From Microbispora rosea subsp. aerata (lineage in GTDB: Bacteria > Actinomycetota > Actinomycetes > Streptosporangiales > Streptosporangiaceae): 64,000 nt of DNA. The translations under genes were made by a program, and so were the position numbers. Below the pieces are notes generated by a model. The model had not been told where the DNA came from, searched no databases, and saw nothing but the letters and a program-made list of their open reading frames with translations. The stretch spans positions 85,413 to 149,412 of the forward strand of contig NZ_BMPY01000017.1 of assembly GCF_014647835.1 (NCBI RefSeq), in the 5' to 3' direction. Shown piece after piece: positions 7,816 through 16,366 of this stretch (the stretch's first letter is position 1; each line of letters starts with the position of its first letter).

Positions 7816-8385
7816 GTGCAAGCCCTCTGGATCTCCCTCGTCGTCATCTTCGTGGCCGAGCTGGGCGACAAGAGCCAGCTCATGGCCCTGACCTTCGCGA
7901 CCAGGTTCAAGACGCTGCCGGTGCTGGCGGGCATCACCGCCGCGACCGCGCTCGTCCACCTCGCCAGCGTCGGCCTCGGCCGGGTCGTCGGCGACGTCCT
8001 CCCCACCACCGCCATCTCGATCATCGCGGGCCTGGCGTTCCTCGCCTTCGCGGTGTGGACGCTGCGCGGCGACGAGCTGACCGAGGAGGAGAAGGGCAAG
8101 GCGGCCAAGGCCACCCGCAACGCGTTCATCGCCGTGTCCGTGGCGTTCTTCCTCAGCGAGCTGGGCGACAAGACCATGCTCGCCACCATCACCCTGGCCA
8201 CCCAGCACGGCTGGTTCGGCACGTGGGTCGGCTCCACTGTCGGCATGGTCGCCGCCGACGCGCTGGCCATCCTCGTCGGCCGGTTCCTCGGCACCCGCCT
8301 GCCGGAAAAGTGGATCAAGTACGGCGCCGCCGCGGCGTTCGCCGTCTTCGGCCTGCTCCTGCTGGCCGAGCCCCTGTTCGCCTGA
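7816..8385 (+). CDS. Gdt1/UPF0016 (TMEM165-type) divalent cation exporter, probably Mn2+
   Basis: 189-aa membrane protein with six predicted helices in two repeats. Each repeat has the signature E-x-G-D-K-S/T: ELGDKSQ (near residue 14) and ELGDKTM (near 120). Bacterial relatives (MneA, MntX-like) export Mn2+. GTG 7816 is preferred because GGAAGG (7803-7808) lies 7 nt upstream. The in-frame ATG at 7801 overlaps that site and has none of its own, and ATG 7726 falls in the riboswitch loop. The CCTCCCTCC just upstream could pair with the ribosome-binding site, allowing translational control. Confidence 0.87.
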   Translation: MQALWISLVVIFVAELGDKSQLMALTFATRFKTLPVLAGITAATALVHLASVGLGRVVGDVLPTTAISIIAGLAFLAFAVWTLRGDELTEEEKGKAAKATRNAFIAVSVAFFLSELGDKTMLATITLATQHGWFGTWVGSTVGMVAADALAILVGRFLGTRLPEKWIKYGAAAAFAVFGLLLLAEPLFA

Positions 8386-8397
8386 GCCTGCGCGCGT

Positions 8398-11271
8398 CTA
8401 GTCGAGCAGGGACAGGCGGTGGGCCGCGGCGGCGGCCTCGCCCCGGGTCGACACGCCCAGCTTGGGCAGGATGTTCGACACGTGCACGCTGACGGTCTTG
8501 GCCGAGATGAACAGCTCGGCCGCGATCTCCCGGTTGCTGCGCCCGGCCGCCACCAGGCGCAGCACCTCCAGCTCGCGCGGGGTCAGGTCGGCCTGCCGTA
8601 CGGGCTCGGACGGCGTGGCGTCGGAGAGCGGAGAGCCGACGCGGCGCGCCAGCGTCTCGATCTGGGTGACCAGGGGAGCGGCGCGCAGCGCCACCGCGAG
8701 CGGGCAGGCCTCGCGCAGGCGCGCGGAGGCCCCCTCGCGGTCGCCGCTCGCGGCGGCGGCCATCGCGCCGTGCAGCAGCGCCTTGGCCCGCACGTACGGC
8801 CGGCCCAGCCGCCGCCACGCCTCGGCCGCCGCGTCGAACTCACCCCGGTAGACCAGCCCGAACGCCTCGTTCACCGGCCCGTCGCCCAGGTTGCCGGCCA
8901 GCCGGTCGCCCAGGGCGCGTACGCGCTCGACCCGCTCGGGGGCGACCGGGGCCGCCGCGTCGCAGACATACCGGACCGACGCGAGCAGCCGCCCGGCGAG
9001 CATGGCCTTCCGCGACCGCGGCGGGTCGTCCAGCGTCGCCTCCAGCACGTCCAGGGCCTGCAGCGGCTCGCCACGCAGCATGTGCCACGCCACGACCAGA
9101 CGGGTGTTGTTCGTCCACTCCTGCGTCTGCTCGTCCCGCTGCGGGGAGAAGGCGCCGATCTCGGCGAGGATGTCGTGCGCGAGGCCCTCCTCGCCGCGCG
9201 CGATCGCGATGTCCGCCCGGACCCGCAGCAGATGCCACCGGTTACGCAGCGTCGGCCCCATGGTCATCGCCCGCTCGATGATCTCGATGGCCTCGTCCCA
9301 CCGGCCGAGGGACTCCAGCGCCTCGGCCCGGTTGTTGGCGATGAACGTGCCCTGGTGGCGGAACCTGCCGAACCTCCGGGCGAGTTTCTCGCCCTCCAGC
9401 GCGAGCGCCACGGCCTCCTCCGAGCGGCCGAGGTTGTCGAGGGCGTCGACGTTGTTCGCCAGGGCGCGCAGGATGATGCGGGGCGAGCCGAGCCGGGTCC
9501 CGATGGCCAGCGCCCGCTCGTTCATCGCGAACGCCGTCTCCAGGTCGCCGTTGATCGAGTGTCCGAGCGCGAGGTTCATCAGAAGGTCGGCCTCCTGGAC
9601 CTCGTCGCCCTTCTCGCGGGCGGTGCGCAGCGCCTCCGCGGTGAGCGCGGTGCCCTCGACGATCTCACCGGAGTTGATCAGCACCGTGCCCAGCCGGGTC
9701 AGCACGAGCGTGCGGATGTCGCCGGGCAGCGGGACCAGGCGTTCGGCGCGCCGCAGCTCCTCCAGCCCGTTGCTCCTGCCCTTCTGGTTCTTGATGTTCG
9801 CCAGGCGGACCAGCAGCTCGGCCACCCGCTCGGGGGAGGTCCGCTCGTCCAGCTCGGCCAGGGCGCCGCGCACGAACTTGGTGCTCTGCTCCATGTCGCC
9901 GCCGACGTACGCCGCCTCCGAGGCCCGCTCGAGCACGGTGCAGTGGTCGTGCCCGATGCGCTCGGCGGCGTCGGGCACCTTGTCCCACAGTGTGAGCACG
10001 CGTTCGAGCAGCTGGATCTGCTCGGTGTAGGCGAACGACTTGGCCGCCTTCTCCGCCGCCTCCCAGGCCGAGATCAGGGCCCACTCGTCGTTGCGGGCGG
10101 AGTACCAGTGGTGGGCGATCTCGATGGCCGCCCGGCCCGGGGGCACCAGGGTGCGGTCGCGGTCGATCTCCTCGGCGTACCGCGCGTGCAGCCGCGCGCG
10201 CTCGCCGGGCAGCAGCTCGTCGTGGACCGCCTCGCGGATCAGGGCGTGCCGGAACGCGTACGCCCCGCCGTCGGCCACCTGCAGCACGTTGGCCGCGATG
10301 GCCGGGCGCAGCGCGTTCTCCAGGTCGAAGTCGGACAGCCCGCTGACCGCCGCGAGCAGGTCGTGCCCGACGCGCACGCCCCCGGCGGCGGCGATGCGCA
10401 GCACCCGCTGGGTCTCCTCGGGCAGCCGCTCCACCGAGCCGATGATCAGGTCGTGCAGCGAGTCGGGGAACGAGCAGTCGTCGCAGTCGAGCAGCGCCTC
10501 CACGAACAGCGGGATGCCGCCGCTGCGCTCGAAGACCCGGTCCACCTTGGCGAACTCGGGGGTCACCCCGAGGATGCCGGCCATCTGCGCGGCGACCTCG
10601 TCCTGGGTGAAACGGGGCAGGTCCACCCGGACCACGCCGTCGACGCGTCCCAGCTCGGCGAGCACCGGCCGCAGGGGATGGGTGCGGTGCAGCTCGTCGG
10701 AGCGGTACGTCATGACCATCAGGACGGGAGCCGACTTGAGGTTGCGGCTGAGGAACGCGATGAGGTCGCGGCTGGAGCGGTCGGCCCAGTGGATGTCCTC
10801 GATGACGAGCACCACCGGCCGGCGCTCGGACAGCCGCTCGAGCAGGGTGAGGATCAGCTCGAACAGCCGGGCGCGGGCCGACTCGGTCTCCCCGTCGCCG
10901 CTCGGCTCGCCGAACTCGGGCAACAGCCTGGCCAGGTCGCGGGCGGCGCCGTCGGGCAGCAGGGCGGCGACCTCGGCCGTGCCGATCTCCCTGACGAGCT
11001 GGCGCAGCGCCGCCGTGAACGGCGCGTACGCCAGGCCCTCGGCGGACAGCTCGACGCAGCCCCCGACGAGCACGTGCGCGCCGTCCTGCGCGGCCTGTTC
11101 GGCGAAGCGGACGGTGAGGCGGGTCTTCCCCACTCCCGCCTCGCCGCCGATGAGCACCGCGGCGGTGGCCTGCTTTCTGGCCTGGTCGTAGGCCTCGCCC
11201 AGGGTCTCCAGCTCCGCGCCCCGTCCGACGAAGACGGGGCTCACCGCCCGGCGTGTCATGTCGTTAAGCAT
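8398..11271 (-). CDS. Large ATP-binding LuxR-family regulator (LAL type)
   Basis: 957 aa. N-terminal AAA-type ATPase with Walker A GGEAGVGKTRL (near residue 43) and Walker B VLVIEDIHWAD (near 150); a long helical TPR-like middle (residues ~400-860); C-terminal LuxR HTH beginning LTPRELEVLRLVAAGRSNRE (near 893). Such STAND-type regulators sense a signal and ATP and activate transcription, often of sugar or secondary-metabolism genes; the target here is unknown. Start ATG 11271 lacks a clear ribosome-binding site, with a second ATG four codons in. It stands alone, convergent with the exporter gene. Confidence 0.92.
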   Translation of the reverse strand: MLNDMTRRAVSPVFVGRGAELETLGEAYDQARKQATAAVLIGGEAGVGKTRLTVRFAEQAAQDGAHVLVGGCVELSAEGLAYAPFTAALRQLVREIGTAEVAALLPDGAARDLARLLPEFGEPSGDGETESARARLFELILTLLERLSERRPVVLVIEDIHWADRSSRDLIAFLSRNLKSAPVLMVMTYRSDELHRTHPLRPVLAELGRVDGVVRVDLPRFTQDEVAAQMAGILGVTPEFAKVDRVFERSGGIPLFVEALLDCDDCSFPDSLHDLIIGSVERLPEETQRVLRIAAAGGVRVGHDLLAAVSGLSDFDLENALRPAIAANVLQVADGGAYAFRHALIREAVHDELLPGERARLHARYAEEIDRDRTLVPPGRAAIEIAHHWYSARNDEWALISAWEAAEKAAKSFAYTEQIQLLERVLTLWDKVPDAAERIGHDHCTVLERASEAAYVGGDMEQSTKFVRGALAELDERTSPERVAELLVRLANIKNQKGRSNGLEELRRAERLVPLPGDIRTLVLTRLGTVLINSGEIVEGTALTAEALRTAREKGDEVQEADLLMNLALGHSINGDLETAFAMNERALAIGTRLGSPRIILRALANNVDALDNLGRSEEAVALALEGEKLARRFGRFRHQGTFIANNRAEALESLGRWDEAIEIIERAMTMGPTLRNRWHLLRVRADIAIARGEEGLAHDILAEIGAFSPQRDEQTQEWTNNTRLVVAWHMLRGEPLQALDVLEATLDDPPRSRKAMLAGRLLASVRYVCDAAAPVAPERVERVRALGDRLAGNLGDGPVNEAFGLVYRGEFDAAAEAWRRLGRPYVRAKALLHGAMAAAASGDREGASARLREACPLAVALRAAPLVTQIETLARRVGSPLSDATPSEPVRQADLTPRELEVLRLVAAGRSNREIAAELFISAKTVSVHVSNILPKLGVSTRGEAAAAAHRLSLLD

Positions 11272-11338
11272 GTCATGACTCTTTGTGAGGCTTCGCGTGA
11301 TTTTCGGCCCTGCCTATGGCGGCGTCTACGGCGGCTCA

Positions 11339-11374
11339 AAGGCCCGGCCGGGAGGGAGGATCCGGCCGGGCCTT
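11339..11374 (-). terminator. Strong intrinsic terminator of the 55-aa gene
   Basis: AAGGCCCGGCCGG (11339-11351) and CCGGCCGGGCCTT (11362-11374) form a perfect 13-bp stem with a 10-nt loop. On the minus strand it begins 11 bp after the stop at 11385 and continues into CCTTTGAG. It may also insulate the divergently oriented LuxR promoter. Confidence 0.75.
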
Positions 11375-11384
11375 CGTACGCGTC

Positions 11385-11552
11385 TCATGAGGTGCGGAGC
11401 TTGCCGAAGGCCGCCCGCAGCCGGCGCTGGCCCGAGCGCTGCCGCGCCTTCAGCGCCGCCTGCGCCTCGCGGACGCGCCGGTGGCCGGCGGCCTCCTTCT
11501 GAAGATCGGCCGCCCGGTTGATCATTACCTGGTAGTGCAGTTCCGGACCCAT
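11385..11552 (-). CDS. Small Arg/Ala-rich helical protein (55 aa)
   Basis: Begins MGPELHYQVMINRAADLQKE and continues as one basic amphipathic helix-rich chain ending LRTS. ATG 11552 has AAGGAG 8 nt upstream; longer in-frame versions lack this. It shares the pattern YxxxxxRxxxLxxEAxxxR with the 54-aa protein at 33674-33838, so both appear to belong to one family of small actinobacterial proteins. Function unknown. It lies upstream of the LuxR-type regulator on the same strand but is separated from it by a terminator. Confidence 0.7.
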   Translation of the reverse strand: MGPELHYQVMINRAADLQKEAAGHRRVREAQAALKARQRSGQRRLRAAFGKLRTS

Positions 11553-11760
11553 CTCGGTGTCTCCTTGTTCCGGGTCGCTTCCCTTACACCTCAAGGTTCG
11601 GTCTAAGGCGGGGTGCGGCACATCGGGCGGATGCCTTATCTCCGGCGGGGCCGGACGGCGTAGGTCCCCGCGGCGTTCCTAAGGCGGCTAAGGCGATGCC
11701 TTAGGCACGTCTCGGCCTCCGGGTTTGGAATCAGCACAAGCGGTCGTGGATGCTGGTCTC

Positions 11761-12708
11761 GTGCCAACTATGACTACTCCGCTCGCGGAGGTCGCCTCCT
11801 CAACCTCGACGTTGCGGGCGTTCCTGCACGGCCTTCCCGGGGTCGACCGGGTCGGGGCGGACGCCCGGGCCGCGATGCTGGGCACGCGATCCATCAAGAC
11901 GACAGCCAAGAAGCAGGCCATCGACATGGCCATCGGGATGGTCGACCTCACCACGCTGGAGGGCGCGGACACTCCGGGCAAGGTGCGGGCGATGTGCGCC
12001 AAGGCGGTGCGGCCCGACCCCTCGGACCCCACGGTTCCGCGGGTCGCCGCCGTCTGCGTGTATCCCGATCTGGTCGCCACCGCCGTCGAGGCGCTGCGCG
12101 GGTCGGGTGTGAAGGTGGCCTCCGTCGCCACGTCGTTCCCCAGCGGCCGATCCTCCCTCGACGTCAAGGTCGCCGAGACCCGCCTCGCCGTGGCCGCCGG
12201 AGCCGCCGAGATCGACATGGTCATCGACCGCGGGGCGTTCCTCGCCGGCGACTACCTCAAGGTGTACGAGGAGATCGCCGCCACCAAGGAGGCCTGCGGC
12301 GACAGCCATCTCAAGGTGATCTTGGAGACCGGCGAGCTCGCGACGTACGACAACGTGCGGCGGGCCTCCTGGCTCGCGATGATCGCCGGGGCGGACTTCA
12401 TCAAGACCTCGACCGGCAAGGTGTCGCCGGCCGCGACGCTTCCCGTGACGCTCGTCATGCTGGAGGCGGTGCGCGACTTCCTCGCCGCGACCGGCCGCAA
12501 GGTCGGGGTGAAGCCCGCGGGCGGCATCCGCACCACCAAGGACGCGATCAAATACCTGGTGCTGGTCAACGAGACCGCCGGGCCCGACTGGCTGCACCCC
12601 GACTGGTTCCGCCTCGGTGCGTCCTCGCTGCTGAACGACCTGCTCATGCAGCGGCAGAAGATGGCCACCGGCCGGTACGCCGGTCCCGACTACTTCACGC
12701 TCGACTGA
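11761..12708 (+). CDS. deoC: Deoxyribose-phosphate aldolase
   Basis: 315-aa TIM-barrel class I aldolase that splits 2-deoxyribose 5-phosphate into glyceraldehyde 3-phosphate and acetaldehyde. Schiff-base Lys lies in ADFIKTSTGK (near residue 221), the second active-site Lys in VGVKPAGGIRT (near 250). The start is ambiguous: GTG 11761 or ATG 11770. TTGGAA (11725-11730) and GATGCT (11749-11754), 18 bp apart, would place transcription start at GTG 11761, giving a leaderless mRNA; no ribosome-binding site is seen. The two aldehyde dehydrogenase genes downstream fit with disposal of the acetaldehyde product. Confidence 0.94.
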   Translation: MPTMTTPLAEVASSTSTLRAFLHGLPGVDRVGADARAAMLGTRSIKTTAKKQAIDMAIGMVDLTTLEGADTPGKVRAMCAKAVRPDPSDPTVPRVAAVCVYPDLVATAVEALRGSGVKVASVATSFPSGRSSLDVKVAETRLAVAAGAAEIDMVIDRGAFLAGDYLKVYEEIAATKEACGDSHLKVILETGELATYDNVRRASWLAMIAGADFIKTSTGKVSPAATLPVTLVMLEAVRDFLAATGRKVGVKPAGGIRTTKDAIKYLVLVNETAGPDWLHPDWFRLGASSLLNDLLMQRQKMATGRYAGPDYFTLD

Positions 12709-12717
12709 GGCGAGGTC

Positions 12718-14145
12718 ATGTTCGAATACGCACCCGCGCCCGAGTCGCGGGACATCGTCGACATCAGGCCGTCGTACGGCCTGTTCATCAACGGCGAGTG
12801 GGTCGAGCCGCAGAGCGAGGAGCGCCACAAGACCGTCAACCCGGCCACCGAGGAGGTGCTCGCGGAGGTCGCGTGGGCGGGGGAGGCCGACGTCGACCGC
12901 GCCGTCCAGGCCGCCGCCAAGGCGTTCCCCGTGTGGTCGGCGCTGCCGGGCGCCGAGCGGGCCAAGTATCTGTTCCGGATCGCCCGCATCATCCAGGAGC
13001 GCTCGCGTGAGCTGGCGGTCTTGGAGACGCTCGACAACGGCAAGCCGATCAGGGAGTCCCGCGACGTGGACCTCCCGCTGGTCGCCGCGCACTTCTTCTA
13101 CTACGCCGGCTGGGCCGACAAGCTGGCCTACGCGGGCTTCGGCCCCGACCCCCGGCCGCTGGGCGTGGCCGGGCAGGTCATCCCGTGGAACTTCCCGCTG
13201 CTCATGCTGGCCTGGAAGATCGCGCCCGCGCTGGCCTGCGGCAACACGGTCGTGCTCAAGCCGGCCGAGACCACGCCGCTGACCGCGCTGGCGTTCGCCG
13301 ACATCTGCCGGCAGGCGGACCTGCCGCCGGGGGTCGTCAACATCGTCACCGGCGCGGGCGCGACGGGCGCCGCGCTCGTCAACCACCCGGGCGTGGACAA
13401 GGTGGCCTTCACCGGCTCCACCGAGGTCGGCCGGCTCATCGCCCGCGGCCTCGCGGGCACCCGCAAGAAGCTCACGCTGGAGCTCGGCGGCAAGGCCGCC
13501 AACATCGTGTTCGAGGACGCGCCGCTCGACCAGGCCGTCGAGGGCATCGTCAACGGCATCTTCTTCAACCAGGGCCACGTCTGCTGCGCCGGGTCGCGGC
13601 TGCTGGTGCAGGAGTCGATCGCCGACGAGCTGCTCGAGGCGCTCAAGCGGCGCCTGGGCACGCTCAGGCTCGGCGACCCGCTGGACAAGAACACCGACAT
13701 CGGCGCGATCAACTCGGCCGAGCAGCTCGCCAAGATCCGCGAGCTGTCGGAGGCCGGGGAGGCCGAGGGCGCCGAGCGGTGGTCGCCCCCCTGCCCGATC
13801 CCCGACCGCGGCTACTGGTTCCCGCCCACCGTCTTCACCGGCGTGGCCCAGTCGCACCGCATCGCCAGGGAGGAGATCTTCGGGCCGGTGCTGTCGGTGC
13901 TGACCTTCCGCACCCCCGCCGAGGCGGTGGAGAAGGCCAACAACACGCCGTACGGGCTGTCGGCGGGCGTGTGGACCGAGAAGGGCTCGCTCATGCTGTG
14001 GATGGCGTCCCGGCTGCGGGCCGGCGTCGTCTGGTCCAACACGTTCAACCGGTTCGATCCCGCCTCGCCGTTCGGCGGCTACAAGGAGTCGGGCTACGGC
14101 CGCGAGGGCGGGCGGCACGGGCTGGAGGCCTACCTTGCGGTATGA
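12718..14145 (+). CDS. Aldehyde dehydrogenase (NAD(P)-dependent)
   Basis: 475-aa complete ALDH. Cofactor site includes PWNFPLLM and FTGSTEVGR (near residue 235). General base Glu is in ELGGKAA (near 257). The nucleophile is in GHVCCAGSR (Cys near 290), and the C-terminal IFGPVLSV and KESGYGREGG segments are intact. It starts 9 bp after the deoC stop, so the two are co-transcribed. Oxidation of acetaldehyde from the DeoC reaction is a reasonable inference from this coupling. Confidence 0.92.
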   Translation: MFEYAPAPESRDIVDIRPSYGLFINGEWVEPQSEERHKTVNPATEEVLAEVAWAGEADVDRAVQAAAKAFPVWSALPGAERAKYLFRIARIIQERSRELAVLETLDNGKPIRESRDVDLPLVAAHFFYYAGWADKLAYAGFGPDPRPLGVAGQVIPWNFPLLMLAWKIAPALACGNTVVLKPAETTPLTALAFADICRQADLPPGVVNIVTGAGATGAALVNHPGVDKVAFTGSTEVGRLIARGLAGTRKKLTLELGGKAANIVFEDAPLDQAVEGIVNGIFFNQGHVCCAGSRLLVQESIADELLEALKRRLGTLRLGDPLDKNTDIGAINSAEQLAKIRELSEAGEAEGAERWSPPCPIPDRGYWFPPTVFTGVAQSHRIAREEIFGPVLSVLTFRTPAEAVEKANNTPYGLSAGVWTEKGSLMLWMASRLRAGVVWSNTFNRFDPASPFGGYKESGYGREGGRHGLEAYLAV

Positions 14146-14374
14146 CCGGTGTGACCACCCCTCCGGCCGCCCGTCGTGCAGGTGCGAGGACGAGCGCCGC
14201 CGCCGCCTCGCCCGGCGGGTCCGCGGGGGCGCCGGGGAGGGCTACTCCCGGGGCAGCCGCTCCTCCCGCTTCGCCGTACGGCACGGCTGGTTCGCGCACC
14301 GCGGCGGCGTGTGCCGGTGCGGCCAGACCTACCAGCCGGCCCGTCCACTGGAGATTGGAACTTTCGATGAGTGA
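14135..14374 (+). CDS. Possible small Cys/Arg-rich protein linking the two ALDH genes
   Basis: A 79-codon frame with TTG start overlaps the end of the first ALDH gene by 11 bp and the start of the second by 8 bp, so it fills the 221-bp gap exactly. It contains two Cys clusters (SCRCEDE near residue 15, CRCGQTY near 60) that could bind a metal, and an Arg-rich middle. Third positions are mostly G or C in the first 65 codons. No clear ribosome-binding site and no family recognised. It may be a true coupled small gene or simply an open stretch in G+C-rich DNA. Confidence 0.3.
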   Translation: MRYDRCDHPSGRPSCRCEDERRRRLARRVRGGAGEGYSRGSRSSRFAVRHGWFAHRGGVCRCGQTYQPARPLEIGTFDE

Positions 14375-15233
14375 GCGGCTCGCCGTGCGCAAGACGTACA
14401 AGCTGTTCATCGGCGGCGCGTTCCCGCGTTCGGAGAGCGGAAGGTCGTATGTCGTGACCTCCTCCAAGGGCGACTTCCTCGCCAACGCGGCCAGGGCCTC
14501 CCGCAAGGACGCCAGGGACGCGGTCGCGGCCGCGCGCAAGGCGTTCCCCGGCTGGTCGGGCGCCACGGCGTACAACAGGGGCCAGATCCTGTACCGGATC
14601 GCCGAGATGCTGGAGGGCCGCCGCGCGCAGTTCGTCGCGGAGATCACCGCCTTCGGCGGCGTGGGGGCCAAGCAGGCCGGCGACATGGTGGACGCCACGG
14701 TCGACCGGCTGGTGTGGTACGCGGGCTGGTCCGACAAGATCGGCGCGGTCGTCGGGTCGGCCAATCCGGTGGCCGGGCCGTACTTCAACCTGTCGAGCCC
14801 CGAGCCGACCGGCGTGGTCGCGGTGGTGGCCCCGCAGGAGGGGCCGCTCCTCGGCCTGGTCAGCGTGATCGCGCCGGTGATCGTGACCGGCAACACCTGC
14901 GTGGTGATCGCCTGCGAGCGCGCGCCGCTGCCGGCGATCACGCTGGCCGAGGTGCTGGCGACCTCCGACCTGCCGGGCGGGGTGGTGAACATCCTCACCG
15001 GCTCGCCCGCCGAGATCGCCCCCTGGCTGGCCGGCCACATGGACGTCAACGCCGTCGACCTCACCGGCGCGGACCCCGAGCTGGCCGTCACGTGTGAGGA
15101 GCTGGCCGCGGAGAACCTCAAGCGGGTGCTCCGGCCGCCGGCCGGCCCGGTGAACTGGCTCGCCGACCCCGGCCTCGAGCGGATGACGGCGTTCCTGGAG
15201 ACCAAGACCGTCTGGCATCCGATCGGGGTCTAA
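14367..15233 (+). CDS. Aldehyde-dehydrogenase-like protein lacking the catalytic domain
   Basis: 288 aa, against about 475 for the family. Residues 1-225 match the ALDH cofactor-binding domain (VAPQEGPLLG, GGVVNILTG). The chain then passes through VDLTGADPEL and ends in FLETKTVWHPIG, the usual ALDH C-terminal oligomerisation strand. The catalytic Cys region and the general base Glu are absent, so it cannot act as a normal dehydrogenase. It is not a frameshift: the frame is continuous and well biased. It probably pairs with the complete ALDH upstream as a structural or regulatory subunit (inference). The ribosome-binding site GGAGA is distant (about 12 nt). Confidence 0.85.
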   Translation: MSERLAVRKTYKLFIGGAFPRSESGRSYVVTSSKGDFLANAARASRKDARDAVAAARKAFPGWSGATAYNRGQILYRIAEMLEGRRAQFVAEITAFGGVGAKQAGDMVDATVDRLVWYAGWSDKIGAVVGSANPVAGPYFNLSSPEPTGVVAVVAPQEGPLLGLVSVIAPVIVTGNTCVVIACERAPLPAITLAEVLATSDLPGGVVNILTGSPAEIAPWLAGHMDVNAVDLTGADPELAVTCEELAAENLKRVLRPPAGPVNWLADPGLERMTAFLETKTVWHPIGV

Positions 15234-16366
15234 CCCTTCGCCAGGGCCAGGAGGAGTTCGGCGTTCGAGCCCGTGTTCTTCAGCGTGGTGAGGAAACGGT
15301 CGAACGCCTCCTGGTCCTGCAGGGCCCGGCGCAGCCGCCACACCAGCGGCAGCTCGGCGGGGTGGAGCAGCAGCTCCTCGCGGCGGGTGCCGGAGGCGAG
15401 GACGTCGACGGCGGGGAAGACGCGGCGGTCGGCCAGGCTCCGGCTCAGCTTCAGCTCCATGTTGCCGGTGCTCTTGAACTCCTCGAAGACGATGTCGTCC
15501 ATCTTCGAGCCCGTCTCGACCAGCGCGGTGGCGAGGATCGTGAGCGAGCCGCCGCCGCAGATGTTGCGCGCGGCGCCGAGCACCTTCTTGGGCTGGTGCA
15601 GGGCCCGGGCGTCCATGCCGCCGGTGAGCACGCGCCCGCCGCTCGGCGCGGCCATGTTGTACGCCCGGCCGAGGCGGGTGATCGAGTCGATGAGCACGAC
15701 CACGTCCCGGCCCTTCTCCACGAGCCGCTTGGCCCGTTCCACGGCCAGCTCGGCCGCGGCGATGTGGTCCTGCGGCGCCCGGTCGAAGGTCGAGGCGATC
15801 ACCTCGGCCCGGACCGACTCGCGCATGTCGGTGACCTCCTCGGGCCGCTCGTCCACCAGGACGACCATGAGGTGGCACTCGGGGTGGTTGGTCGTGATCG
15901 CGTTGGCGACGGCCTTGAGCAGCGTGGTCTTGCCGGCCTTCGGCGGGGCGACGATCAGGCCGCGCTGGCCCTTGCCGATCGGGGCGAACAGGTCGATGAC
16001 CCGGGTGGCCAGCGCGTTCCGCGTCGTCTCCAGCCGCAGCCGCTCGTCGGGGTAGATCGGCACGAGATCGGCGAAGTCGGGCCGCGCCTCACCGGCGGGC
16101 CCGCCGTTCACGGTCGTGACCGCGGTGAGCGTGCCGTTCTGGGCGGCGCCGCGGACGTGGTCGCCGCGGCGCAGGCCGAGCGCCTCCGCGAGCGCGGGCG
16201 GAACGCTCACGTCCTTCGGGCCGGGCAGGTAGCCGTTCGTGCGGATCACCGTGTTCCTGCCCGACCGGTCGACCAGGCCGGCGACCTCGGTGGTGCGGGT
16301 GTCTCCGGTCCGCTGCGATCTGGGCACGGCACGCGGCCTGGGAACGCTGAGAGTGGTGGTGGTCAT
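15230..16366 (-). CDS. rho: Transcription termination factor Rho, short form
   Basis: 378-aa hexameric RNA helicase-type terminator. It has the primary RNA-binding cold-shock-like domain (residues ~25-75), Walker A PPKAGKTTLL (near 141), Walker B VVVLIDSITRLGRAY (near 225), Q-loop ALHQPKKVLG and R-loop GNMELKLSR. It lacks the N-terminal helical domain and the long Arg/Asp-rich insertion of typical actinobacterial Rho (600-700 aa), so it is probably a second Rho rather than the housekeeping one; that needs the genome. AAGGAG lies 4-5 nt before ATG 16366. Its stop overlaps the convergent ALDH-like stop by 2 bp. Confidence 0.92.
   Translation of the reverse strand: MTTTTLSVPRPRAVPRSQRTGDTRTTEVAGLVDRSGRNTVIRTNGYLPGPKDVSVPPALAEALGLRRGDHVRGAAQNGTLTAVTTVNGGPAGEARPDFADLVPIYPDERLRLETTRNALATRVIDLFAPIGKGQRGLIVAPPKAGKTTLLKAVANAITTNHPECHLMVVLVDERPEEVTDMRESVRAEVIASTFDRAPQDHIAAAELAVERAKRLVEKGRDVVVLIDSITRLGRAYNMAAPSGGRVLTGGMDARALHQPKKVLGAARNICGGGSLTILATALVETGSKMDDIVFEEFKSTGNMELKLSRSLADRRVFPAVDVLASGTRREELLLHPAELPLVWRLRRALQDQEAFDRFLTTLKNTGSNAELLLALAKG

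Noticed and set aside
5895-8318. 807-codon open frame on the minus strand
   Set aside because: It runs antisense to the HadB-like gene, murB, the riboswitch and the Mn exporter and has shadow-like composition.
8419-11502. 1027-codon open frame on the plus strand
   Set aside because: It is the complement of the LuxR-type regulator, with His/Arg/Gln-rich translation, no domain and no ribosome-binding site; a shadow caused by G+C-rich codon bias.
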